A stretch of DNA of 64,000 bases from Pelobates cultripes (lineage: Eukaryota > Chordata > Amphibia > Anura > Pelobatidae). The stretch is from assembly GCA_933207985.1 (NCBI GenBank), contig OW240921.1:103978958-104042957 (forward strand), read 5' to 3'. Below are positions 47,822 to 58,707 of the stretch, one piece after another. The notes below the pieces were generated by a model, which worked only from the letters and a program-made list of their open reading frames with translations, made no database searches and was not told the DNA's origin. How positions within the stretch are numbered: the first letter of the stretch is position 1; each line of letters begins with the position of its first letter. A program made the position numbers and the translations under genes.

Positions 47822-48294
47822 CAGTCTTCCCCACAAAAAATGCACTGGGGCTTATTTTTCGGCAAGGTCTTATTTCGGGGAAAAATGTGAGCTACAAAAC
47901 AAATCTATGTTCTTGGGAATTCCACCGAACACAGACCAGTTCGCTAGGGCATGGAATCCTGCAAATCTATGTTTGGGGAAACTTTCCCAAACATAGATTA
48001 GCTTACTCGCTAATAGAACACCACAAATCTATGTTCAGGAAAACTTCCCCGAACATAGATTAGTTCACTCGCAAATGAAATCTTGCATATCTATGTTCAG
48101 GGTAGTTTCCCCGAACATAGATAAGCTTACCCCTGAATGGAATCCAGTGAATCTATGTTCGGTGAAAAATCCCCGAACATAGATTAGCGAATGACTAGGG
48201 CTTATTTTCGGGTTAGGGTATTATATTAGGAGAATCCCCCAAAAATATGCTGGGGCTTATTTTTGGGGGATGTCTTATTTTTAGGGAAACACAG
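47822..48294. mobile_element. Mariner-like MITE carrying an array of palindromes, TA target
   Basis: TA at 47820-47821 and 48295-48296 bounds CAGTCTTCCCCACAAAAA...TTTTTAGGGAAACACAG. The subterminal regions pair ('ggggcttatttttcgg', 'gggcttattttcggg'). Between lie five palindromic units of the form 'aatctatgttcggggaaa / cttccccgaacatagatt', centred near 47925, 47981, 48047, 48105 and 48168. Non-coding. Confidence 0.8.
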
Positions 48295-48296
48295 TA

Positions 48297-49249
48297 TTAC
48301 AAACACACAATAAAACTGTGCTTACTGTAAATGAGCATTGTGCATACATAAGACATTCCTTTGAACTCAGGATATATTTTGGAAAGTTGTATTCCCTGAA
48401 ATACAATGTAATTGTTTAATTAACATTTGTTTCACTTACAGTATTTTAGGAAGCTGCATTCCCATAAATACCATCAATTTAATTAAAATTAGTCTCCGTA
48501 TTGTATGTGACAAAAATATTTTTTGCTTCTATATTTGCAAGTATATTGCAGACCTTGTATAAAAAAATTTAAAGATAAAGGGATACATTACTCTAAAATA
48601 TTTTATTGTCCTTCCTTGCTCTATAACAGATGAAGAAATACAAAAAGCTGTAAATTTAAATAATTAACAGCAATATATAAATGATATTACATTTTTTTAC
48701 CTGTTTTCTTTGTTAAATACTCATCTTATGTTTCAAGTAAAGGTTTTGCTATAATTTTATACAAAAATAACTTGTAAATAAATAAGTGGTGCTGCTTAGG
48801 CATATATTTGTTTATTGCTTGGGATTAAATCTCAATAAGAATTCATACAATTATATTTTAAGAAATAATTTAGTTCTTGCTCATTCTCAATTGTAATTTG
48901 GAAAAAACAAACAAACATATATACCTTTGATAAAATACATAAAATAAGATTGTTTATGATGATGGGACTTTACTTTAAATTGACCTAGCTATTAGATTAG
49001 ATTATACCTTATTATAGTCAGGGTATGTTAGGATTCAGGTCTCCAGAAAAAAGTAATTTAGAGGTAATCCTATCATCTACAGCTGCTAAATATCAAACCA
49101 TAGTTCATTCCATGAATATTTCTAGACATAGAGATTTGATTTAATTAGAATGACACACTAGTGAATTTATGAGAAAAAAAAATTAATGTGTTATACGGAA
49201 ATCAAATTATACTTATCTACTCATCTTGGTTTGTTGAATCAAATAAATG
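48297..49249. other. No gene seen; AT-rich
   Basis: Unique-looking AT-rich sequence; no domain, RNA or repeat end recognised. Confidence 0.45.
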
Positions 49250-50277
49250 ATTATAGAATTTTGCTGCAGTGCAATTTGTGGACCTACTAAACTTTATACT
49301 GTACAAACCAAGCTTCACCGTCCTCACAGATGGCCAATACATTTTCTCCTAGGATTTCTTGATACTTCAATGAATCAATTTCGTCTCCCACATGCTGCAG
49401 GTTTCAAGTGCAAGAGAATGCAAAGCAGCCCCAGAGCATCTCTGAGTAATGCTTGACTGTATGCAAAATGTTCTTTTCAGCATATGCTTCATTCCTCTTA
49501 CCTCTGTTCCATTGGGTGGCAAAAGTTACAGTTTGTTTCTTCGCTTAACAGAACAGAGTACCAAAATGTCTGTGACTTAATATAGGATTTTGAGCATATT
49601 CTGGTGTTTTTGGGTCAGTAGTGGTGTGCGTCTTGGAATTTTGATATGGAAATCTTCTGCATTTAGAAAGCGCCTTAGTGTGCTCACTGAATCCTCGGTG
49701 TCTGTTGCAACAAAGTCTTGTTGCCGTTCTTTTGCAGTCACCACCTGCCTTCTCAGAAATCTAGTTGCAGCCATTGATAGCTTCCCTTTTCTGCCCTGTC
49801 CAAGTAGTGTAACCACTCTTCCTTCAACTTTGAACTTGTGAATTATACTTCCAGCTGTGCCTCTACGAACATTCTGTGCCTTTGCTATTGTTTTGTATTT
49901 TGTTCATGTTGTTTGTGAAGGGTGATGATCTCTTCGCTTAACTTTGTGGACCACTCTGTTGGCATATTTCTAACATGCAGTCAAACATGACACTCAAGAA
50001 ATCGCTAGCAAGTTCAGATATTTCAAGTGTTCCAGCTCAAGCACACCTGGTGCAACAAATTAAGCCCTTGATTAGTTGCATCAGATGTGCTTGAGATAAC
50101 ACCTGTTTTGCCTATTTGTGCTTTAGTAAAGGATTTGGGGGAAACTAAATAAAAAACATTTGTTGTGTTATTTCAATTGCTTTTGTTTTATTTGTTCATT
50201 GCAAACAGCTGAAAGTCAGTAGATTTTGACAATAAACCTGTTTTTTAATGGGGGTTGAATCATTTTTATTACAACTG
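49250..50277 (-). pseudogene. Fossil Tc1-like transposon, 3'-truncated transposase
   Basis: The end at 50277 (ACAACTG followed by TA) with 'ggggttgaatcatttttatt' is a Tc1-type terminus. The minus-strand transposase starts near 49965 (MPTEWSTKLSEEIITLHKQ). Across frameshifts it continues through KAQNV, IIHKFKVEGRV, LLGQGRKGKLS, RFLRRQVV and PRRTPLLT, which are the paired HTH and GRPR-like region. Degenerate MLWGCFAFS and YQEILGENV words follow. The first catalytic Asp region appears deleted and the last catalytic block is absent. It belongs to a different Tc1 family from the element at 54505-56110. Confidence 0.82.
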
Positions 50278-50671
50278 TATTGGAGATGGCAATAATCAAA
50301 TCATGAAATTAATCTGCAAGAACTGAAATTAAAATATGTTTCTTGCTATTATTGCTTTATTATTAAAAGTGGAAATATTCTCCAAAATATAGTATTTTTT
50401 CTTATGTTCATAATATCTCAGAGGAGCTGGGCAAAAAAAAAGAAAGAATTTGAACTAACTAAATGTAAAGGCAAAGTTATCTTTAATACTTTACACATTA
50501 AGATTGAACATGACAGGCTCAGACCAGCTAATAAGATGTAATATATTTTTAAAAAAGACAAGTGCATCAGGAGATATGTGCTGTACAATAATTTTCAAGA
50601 CATCTAAAGAGGCAATATCACTAATCTATTTTGGAACAACCCAAAGGATAATTATACATTTTCTTTATTAA

Positions 50672-50866
50672 GTAAAGGAACACTCCAAGCACCTGGCATC
50701 CTCCAAGGGTAAAAAGACAATTTATCTGGAGTCCACTTCCTCAGGCTGCAGAAGAGGTGGTAGTGGGTGCCCATCAGACCCCAGGTAAGATATAAAACTA
50801 TCCTCAAACAGCAACAGGGCACAGCTGGCACCATGACCACCACAGCATGCTGTAGTGGTTATTCTT
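50672..50866. mobile_element. T2-like MITE fragment
   Basis: 'gtaaaggaacactccaagca' at the left and 'atgaccaccacagcatgctgtagtgg' internally, the latter a hairpin (accacagcatgctgtagtggt). The right terminus is truncated. Confidence 0.5.
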
Positions 50867-51168
50867 TTTTGTGGGTTCATTTCAGGTGAATACAATCAAG
50901 AAGTGCTAAAAAGAAAATCACATTGCATCTAAAGTAATCGGTATAACATATTGAGAATGGAAGAGTATTTTCAAGGTAAGGTGCTCAAATCTATTAAAAA
51001 TTTATTTATCTGTTTTATCTTTTCCAGAAAGATTTATGCACTTCTTTATATCTTACTACTGTTTTTCTCAAAAAGGAACATAGCAACCCTAATAACATCA
51101 GCTCATTAAAGTTGGTTTGGAGGCAGGAGTGTCCATCATTTTATCATTTTACCTTAAGGGGTTTAAAC

Positions 51169-52205
51169 AATGGGCGTCCAACTTTTTGGCTTCTCTGGGC
51201 CACATTAAGCAAAGAGGAATTTTCTTGGGCCACACATCAAATATATAATATAGTTAATTTATATAAGTAATACAACTTTAAAAACCCTTTTCTTAATTTT
51301 GAAATTTAGATATTTTAGTGGATAACTCCCTTATTTCTTATCCTTGTGTGAGATTGCCATATTTAAGGACACCAAATTAGGGAGCTATCTACTAAACACA
51401 TGCACATATACATATGCACATAACTACAGATACACATACACACAATCACAGTAGGGCCAGATTTAGAGCCCATTGGGTCTGGTGCTGACAATTATGATGG
51501 AGTTAATTACAGAATTTTATCGACAGAAAACACTAAAACAGTTATACCTCCCAAGTGTCATGTATCTGGTGGAGCACATCATTAGACACATTTATGGCAA
51601 GCGCAGGGTGCTGTCTGCATAGTATGCCCTTAGCTGGCCAGCCTACATCATTTGCAGGCAGCTTGACATGCATTCATGCCAGGCTGACCATCTAATTCTT
51701 TGGGCAGACACACACCCTTTTTGGGCATGTTCACCCCTTTGGGTGGTTCTGGTTACGTGATTCGTGTCTCTAGAAGCCCACCGACATCCTGCTTCACTGG
51801 ACCCTGTTGTTAGTGAGTATTGATTTAATTGATAGATAAATGCGAGAGATTAGCATATGGTATGTGTTTTCCGATAACTATATCTTGTGAGTTTCCCTCC
51901 AGCACCACCTCCATCAGATACATGATGCTTGGGAGGTATAACTGTTTTAGTGTTTTCGGTCTATAAGATTCTGTAATTAGGCCATTCATTATTGTCAGCA
52001 CCAGGCCCGATAGGCTCTTAATCTGGCCCTGACTGGAGTGGATCATCGGTCCCTGGTGGCTAGCATCGCCCAGCTACTAGCTCACTGCAGAGCATGTGAG
52101 GGAGCTGTGCAGGAAGAGTACAATATGTAAAAGGCTCCCTGCCTCCCTCACCACCCAGCAGCACAGATGGCAACCGAGCCACAGGCCATGTGTTGGACTT
52201 GCCTG
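51169..52205. mobile_element. hAT-type element (1.04 kb), copy a of an inverted pair
   Basis: Left end (C)AATGGGCGTCCAAC, right end reverse-complemented CAGGCAAGTCCAAC. gtttaaac flanks it at 51161-51168 and 52206-52213; the exact boundary is ambiguous by one base. Inside, about 70 bp near 51509-51577 recurs inverted near 51909-51979 ('aaaacactaaaacagttata' and its complement). A truncated inverted copy lies at 57919-58707. Non-coding. Confidence 0.75.
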
Positions 52206-52213
52206 GTTTAAAC

Positions 52214-53716
52214 CATTTTCAAAGTATATTTTAATTTCTCTCCTTTATTTTAATTAAAAAAAAAATGAAATATGAGGCTTTTAAAAGTCACTTTACACTA
52301 ATGAGTTATTTGAATTCCTGCCAACCTTTTCATGTACAGTTTTTTCTGTTTTTTTCTTGATAATTTTGATAAAGTCACTAAAATAAAGAACAGTATGTGG
52401 TTAAAAACATTTGCTATGATTCATTCTCACCTTGGTCTGCTTGTGTTTTTTTTTTTTTTCCAAGAAGATGCAAGACATGATTTTGCTGTTATTTTCTTTC
52501 TGTCTTACAGACTTGGCATTATATCTCATCAGCTATTCTTAATATACAGTGAAACAGAGTCCTTGGGAAGAGTAGAGGGCAGAAACAAATGCTAATGAAA
52601 GTTGTGCTTCCACAGCGTGATTATCAGATAAGCTTTGAAAAGTTATCCTTTATCTTTGCATATTGGGTTGCATCTTGACAGTGGCATGAAATGGATTGAT
52701 CATTGCAGGTATAGGATTGGCTGACTGGATGCTAATTTATGTTTCTCTCCGTTAAAGACAAACTGTTATTAAAATTTTCAATATCTTAATATACAAGATT
52801 ATTTAGTAAAATGAGACTTCAAAGTAAATTGAAAGTGAATTTCAACTATAAAACCAGAGTAGCACAACTGAAACAATAGCTGACTTAGAGAGTTTTTCCA
52901 GTTTGCCTTTTTTGACCTTTAATTTGAAATTCGTTTTGAATTTACTTTGGATTCTTACTTTAGGGAATAGCCATGTGCATCTTAATGTTAAAATATAGCA
53001 TATTTTACATATACATTAATACATGTATGCTAACATTTTAGAATCTTTCAATGGTATGCCTACCATTCCTACTCCCCTTTTCACACAACCATCTTTATGC
53101 ACCTTGAGTCAGACTCGCTGTTAGCCTACCTCTCTATTTTGCAACCAATAATTACTCTTGAGAATTACTTGTTTTGTGTTGCCTCTTCTGTATGGCAATT
53201 TTGAAAAGCAACAGGTGGTTGCAAAATAGAGAGCACTGGTTGGGATAACTGACAATCCAAGCCAAGGTGAATAACGGAAGTCAATCTCTATAAAGCCGAC
53301 AAAGTAGAATCTAATGTTTAACCATGTAATATTGACCTCATCAACTTGTCTAGTTACTCCAAGTTAACTAGTTACCAGGGATTAATTAGATTGAAATTAA
53401 AGAGTAGTAGTAATAATAATAATAATGGTAATAATAAAATGTTGACGGAACAATGAAAACATATACAGGTAGACATAAATTATTAAACACTAAATTATAT
53501 TTAATTTAGAAATGAACTATAAAATATAGCCAAAATAGTTGATTGAAAAATAGTAGTTAAGACTACATTTAGTTAATACTACATTTTGAACTCCATACTT
53601 ATTGTCTAATTATAAATAAACTGAGCTAGAGGCAAATAATCTACCTACACAAATTTCAATATAGACAAAAAAAGTCTCCACAGTCCCCACACTGTAGTTC
53701 CAACAATGTATAATTA
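52214..53716. other. No gene seen; AT-rich
   Basis: Unique-looking AT-rich sequence with poly-A near 52255 and a (TAA)n stretch near 53405-53440. No domain or element end recognised. Confidence 0.45.
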
Positions 53717-53795
53717 CCAAATAGGAAAAAAGGATTGGAGTCTTGCGCAACTTGAATTTGAAGTGCACCCTGCGGTGCTACACCTTTAATTTCAG

Positions 53796-53990
53796 AAGGA
53801 CAACAAACGTTTCGGACAATAGCCCTAATTTAGAAGGACAAGAAACGTTTTGGGCAATAGCCCTAATTTAGAAGGACAACAAACGTTTCGGGCAATAGCC
53901 CTAATTTAGAAGGACAACAAACGTTTCGGACAATAGCCCTAATTTAGAAGGACAACAAACGTTTCGGGCAACAGTCCTAAAGGGCAATAG
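53796..53990 (-). repeat. 38-bp tandem array of a hammerhead-like half-motif
   Basis: Five units start at 53796, 53834, 53872, 53910 and 53948, exactly 38 bp apart. On the minus strand each contains AGGGC-tatt-GCCC-GAAACG, the stem II plus GAAA half of a Penelope hammerhead. The CTGATGA half is degenerate (CTAAATT). The next partial unit, up to about 54010, has TTGATAA before ggggctattgccc. It sits at the 3' end of Penelope B in the sense direction. Confidence 0.8.
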
Positions 53991-54504
53991 CCCCTTATCA
54001 ATGATAATGTCCTTAAGTGAGAACTGTGCAGAGTCTTCCTGCGTCTAGCCGGCATCCCTGTGTCTCCATTCACTTCCTGGTTTGTGGGAATGGGAGTGGT
54101 GACTCCAGACGTCACGTCCGTTGCGTGGGATGTCATCACACATGGTTGCTAGGCAATAAGTAAACATACATTTGTTTTCAGGCAATCTGGCAATATAGAC
54201 AGCTCTAATAGAAGCAGAGTGGTACATTTGCAAATAACAATAAAATAACTAGTAGTTTCTATGATTTTCCATAGTCCGTCTATTACCACACAAGGGGAGA
54301 GAAAGGATGCAGCAATTAAATAGTGTAAACCTACTGCAACTGATACAAATATCTATAAAAACAAATACCAACACCTATATATACAGTGACATTCACAAAT
54401 AAACAAATGTAAATAGAAAAAGGACACCCTCATCTAAACGGAGGGTTTGCAGCATGCCGATATAGATGGAATAATATATATATATAAACAAATATGTATA
54501 GACA

Positions 54505-56110
54505 CAGTTGCAAGAAAAAGTATGTGAACCCTTTGGAATGATATGGATTTCTGCACAAATTGGTCATAAAATGTGATCTGATCATCATCTAAGTCACAAC
54601 AATAGATAATCACAGTCTGCTTAAACTAATAACACACAAAGTTGTTTTTATTGAACACACCATGTAAACATTCACAGTGCAGGTGGAAAAAGTATGTGAA
54701 CCCTTGGATTTAATAACTGGTTGAACCTCCTTTGGCAGCAATAACTTCAACCAAACGTTTCCTGTAGTTGCAGATCAGACGTGCACAACGGTCAGGAGTA
54801 ATTCTTGACCATTCCTCTTTACAGAACTGTTTCAGTTCAGCAATATTCTTGGGATGTCTGATGTGAATCGCTTTCTTGAGGTCATGCCACAGCATCTCAA
54901 TCGGGTTGAGGTCAGGACTCTGACTGGGCCACTTCAGAAGGCGTATTTTCTTCTGTTTAAGCCATTCTGTTGTTGATTTACTTCTATGCTTTGGGTCATT
55001 GTCCTGTTGCAACACCCATCTTCTGTTGAGCTTCAGCTGGTAGACAGATGGCCTTAAGTTCTCCTGCAAAATGTCTTGATAAACTTGGGAATTCATTTTT
55101 CCTTCGATGATAGCAATCCGTCCAGGCCCTGACACAGCAAAGCAGCCCCAAACCATAATGCCCCCACCACCATACTTCACAGTTAGGATGAGGTTTTGAT
55201 GTTGGTGTGCTGTGCCTTTTTTTCGCCACACATAGTGTTGTGTGTTTCTTCCAAACAACTCAACTTTGGTTTCATCTGTCCACAGAATATTTTGCCAGTA
55301 CTGCTGTGGAACATCCAAGTGCTCTTGTGCAAACTGTAAACGTGCAGCAATGTTTTGTTTGGACAGCAGTGGCTTCCTCTGTGGTATCCTCCCATGAAAT
55401 CCATTCTTGTTTAGTGTTTTACGTATTGTAGATTCGCTAACAGGGATGTTAGCATTTGCCAGTGACTTTTGTAAGTCTTTAGCTGACACTCTAGGATTCT
55501 TCTTCACCTCATTGAGCAGTCTGTGCTGTGCTCTTGCAGTCATCTTTACAGGACGGCCACTCCTAGGGAGAGTAGCAGCAGTGCTGAACTTTCTCTATTT
55601 ATAGAAAATTTGTCTTACCGTGGACTGATGAACAGCAAGGCTTTTGGAGATACTTTTATAACCATTTCCAGCTTTATGCAAGTCAACAATTCTTAATCGT
55701 AGGTCTTCTGAGAGCTCTTTTGTGTGAGGCATCATTCACATCAGGCAATGCTTCTTGTGAAAAGCAAACCCAGAACTACTGTGTGTTTTTTATAGGGCAG
55801 GACAGCTGTAACCAACACCTCCAATCTCATCTCATTGATTGGACTCCAGTTGGCTGACATCTCACTCCAATTAGCTCTTGGAGATGTCATTAGTCTAGGG
55901 GTTCACGTACTTTTTCCACCTGCACTGTGAATGTTTACATGGTGTGTTCAATAAAAACATGGCAACATTTAATTCTTTGTGTGTTATTAGTTTAAGCAGA
56001 CTGTGATGGTCTATTGTTGTGACTTAGATGATGATCAGATCACATTGTATGACCAATTTGTGCAGAAATCCATATCATTCCAAAGGGTTCACATACTTTT
56101 TCTTGCAACT
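54505..56110 (-). mobile_element. Tc1-like transposon with ~200-bp terminal inverted repeats
   Basis: Left end CAGTTGCAAGAAAAAG and right end CTTTTTCTTGCAACT. The inverted repeats (54505-54703 and 55902-56110) match nearly throughout and contain internal repeats of 'aaaaagtatgtgaaccc', probable transposase-binding direct repeats. The TA targets at the outer ends have mutated. It holds one transposase gene with a single nonsense codon. It is inserted in the 3' region of Penelope B and so is younger than it. Confidence 0.9.
54710..55735 (-). pseudogene. Tc1-like DD34E transposase, one premature stop
   Basis: One minus-strand frame of 342 codons runs from ATG at 55735 to the stop at 54710, close to the usual ~340 residues. 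It is broken only by TAG at codon 47 (55595-55597), in a K-x-R-K position where Trp is usual, so a TGG-to-TAG change is likely. Residues 1-60 form the first HTH ([32 protein letters not shown]). SGRPVKMT is the GRPR-like hook. Catalytic residues are Asp154 (LWTDET), Asp245 (QQDNDPKH) and Glu280 (SPDLNPIE), spaced as DD34E. A glycine-rich KYGGGGIMVWGCF box is present. All catalytic residues are intact. A downstream Met at 55543 leaves a 277-codon open frame lacking most of the DNA-binding region. Confidence 0.93.
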
Positions 56111-56247
56111 AGAGTGATATATATAAAGAGAGTGACTCTAAGGCTAGAGAGAGTAAATACTTAAAGGGCTAGAACATATAGTAACAAACAGTAATAGTAC
56201 ATACCCAGCTCCAGGACTGATCCCATGGCGGGTACCCGCTGGAGCAC

Positions 56248-57051
56248 CTAAAGGAACCAGTGCCACTCAAGCTCCTCATTGAGACCATGAGGGGACACTG
56301 TGTCCAATTGGTGCATCCAGTGTGCTTCCTTCTGTAGCAATATTTTTTCCCTATTACAACCTCTAGTTAGAGGTGGTACCCTTTCTAGTATTTGGTATCG
56401 TAATTGGGAAGCATTATGTATTTGTTCTTTGAGGTGCTGTGCGACTGGTGCATGTGAGTTAGTGCTTCGGATCGTTGTTTTATGTTGGGACACTCTGTCT
56501 TTCAGAGCATGTATACTTTTTCCTACATAGCCAAGGATGCACGGATACTTCAAAAGGTACACCACATAATCACTTTGGCACGTAAAGAATTCCTTTAACC
56601 TAATTTGTTGGTCAGTCCTGGGATGTGTACAGAACTCTCCCTTAATAATCCCACTATAGTGATTGCAACTCAGGCAGGGGTAGGTCCCATGAACAGGTTT
56701 TGAGAGAAATGTTTGTTTCTTGTTGGTCTGACTGTCAGCCCTGACCACCATGTCTCTAATGGATCGCCTCTGTTTGTTTGTGAATAAAGGTGGATTCTTA
56801 AATAGGTGTCCCATGTGTTTGTCTGTTTGCAATATGTACCAGTTATTATGTATGACCTTCTGTATTTGTGGTGTAAGTGATGAATAGGTACTTACAAAAG
56901 GTATTCGGTCTTGTTTGATTTTGTGTGTCATAGAGAGTAATTCTTCCCGATTCATATTTTTGGCCTTCCATTTAGCTTTGTGTAACAGACGTGGACTATA
57001 TCCCTTGTCCAGGAATCTTTTTGAATGGTCTGTTAGGCGTGTGTCAATCAT
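56248..57051 (-). pseudogene. Penelope-like GIY-YIG endonuclease domain (267 codons open)
   Basis: The reading frame starts in the thumb/linker of a Penelope protein (KRFLDKGYSPRLLHKAK), followed by the Cys-rich linker (CLSC at residues 126-129). The GIY-YIG domain has VYLL...GYVGKS at about residues 164-179, Arg186 and His190 (LKDRVSQHK), and Glu242 (KEAHWMHQL). It ends in the family-typical TVSPHGLNEE. Upstream RT parts are in other frames, so this is the open 3' end of a broken gene, and the Met at 57051 is not its natural start. Confidence 0.85.
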
Positions 57052-57299
57052 GTTGTCATCACTGACTATGTTGCAGACACGTAAGAATTGGTTGTATGGG
57101 ATTGAACAGATTTGTTTTGGTGAATGAAAACTGTTTACATGTAATAAGCTGTTTGAATCTGTGAGTTTGGTTTACAGATCAGTTCAGAGAAATCCATCCT
57201 TTTTACCGATCTGTACATCCAAAAAATTCACAGTGTCAGTACTTATAACTGTAGTGAATCTAATGTCACTATGGCACTGATTAAGGTAAGTGAGAAATA

Positions 57300-57918
57300 C
57301 TTCCAAGTCAGTCCTAGTGCCCTACCAGATCATGAAACCGTCATCTATGAAGCGCATCCATTTGATAGCATGCCTCTGAAACAATACGTGTGTGTGTACA
57401 CAAAATTCTCTTCAAAGTCTGTCATGAACAGGTTAGCGTATGAAGATGCCATATTCGCACCCATAACAGTAACCTTGGTTTGCTCATAGAAGATGGACAT
57501 ATACCTAAAGTAGTTCTTTCTTAAAACAATCTCTAGAAGGGTATTAACAAACGAGCATATTTTTTCATCCATGAGCACACTAGATAGTCTCTTCTGCACT
57601 ATTGCCAAACCATCATGATAAGGGATAGATGTGTACAAATTAGATAGTCTAATTTCACCAGTAAGTCTAAGGGCCCTACCTGTAGATTTCTAATGTTTAT
57701 TATAAAGTCTTTACTATCCTAAATATAGCATTTCCCTGAGGCGACTAAGGGCTGCAAGAATTGGTCCACAACGATGGCCAGGAGCTGGAAGATGTAGTCT
57801 GTACCTGCCACAATATGGAATCCTGGGGGGTGTACATTATCTTTGTGGATCTTAGGCAAAATATAGAATACCAGGGTCTGGGGAAATTTGTTAAGGAGAA
57901 AAGAAAAATGGTTTAAAC
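57300..57918 (-). pseudogene. Penelope-like reverse transcriptase, frameshifted
   Basis: Pieces in successive frames: FSFLLNKFPQTLVFYILPKI with VDQFLQPLV (to about 57719), then MYTSIPYHDGL, MGANMASSYANLFMTDFE (57638-57345), then RFIDDGFMIW near 57330-57360. These are the Penelope RT signatures, including the polymerase-type IDD. The order and orientation fit the endonuclease downstream. The upstream end is cut by the hAT fragment at 57919. Frameshifts and stops make it a pseudogene. Confidence 0.85.
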
Positions 57919-58707
57919 CAGGCAAGTCCAACACATTGCCTGTGGCTTGGTTGCCATCTGTGCTGCTGGGTGGCAAGGGAGGCAGGGAGCCCTTTACATA
58001 TTGTACTCCTCCTGCACAGCTCCCTCACATGCTCTGCAGTGAGCAAGCAGCTGGACGATGCTAGCCACCAGGGACCGATGATCCACTCCGGTCAGGATCA
58101 GGTTAAGAGCCGATTAAGAGCCTGTTGGGCCTAATAACGATTGGCCTAATTACAGATTCTTATAGACCGAAAACACTAAAACAGTTATACCTCCCAAGCG
58201 TCATCTATCTGGTGGAGGCGGTGCTGGAGGGAAACTCACAGGATATAGTTATCAGAAAACACATACCCTATGCTAATCTCTTGCTTTCATCTTTCAAGAA
58301 AATTGATACTCACTAACAACAGTGAAGCAGGATGTCGGTGGGCTTCTAGAGACATGAATCACATAGCCAGAACCACCCAAAGGGGCGAATGTGCCCAAAA
58401 AGATGGCGTGTCTGCCCAAAGAATTAGATGGTCAGCCTGGCATGAATGCATATCAAGCTGCCTGCCAATCATGTAGGCTGGCCAGCTAAGGGCATACTAT
58501 GCAGACAGCACCCTGCGCTCGCCATAAATGTGTCTAATGATGTGCTCCACCAGATACATGACGCTTGGGAGGTATAACTGTTTTAGTGTTTTCTGTCGAT
58601 AAGATTATGTAATTAACCCCATCATAATTGTCAGCACCAGGCCCGATGGCCTCTAAATCTGGCCTTACTGTGATTGTGTGTGTATGTGTATATGTAGTTA
58701 TGTGCCT
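57919..58707. mobile_element. hAT-type element copy b (truncated), inverted relative to copy a
   Basis: Begins CAGGCAAGTCCAACACATTG next to gtttaaac (57911-57918). It follows the reverse complement of copy a through the internal inverted repeats (about 58157-58222 and 58547-58612) to 'gtagttatgtgc', then stops without the second terminus, about 200 bp short. It abuts the inverted Penelope end at 58716. Confidence 0.75.

Noticed and set aside
53796..53990. CRISPR-like regular repeats
   Set aside because: The 38-bp units are contiguous without unique spacers, in a eukaryotic retroelement end.
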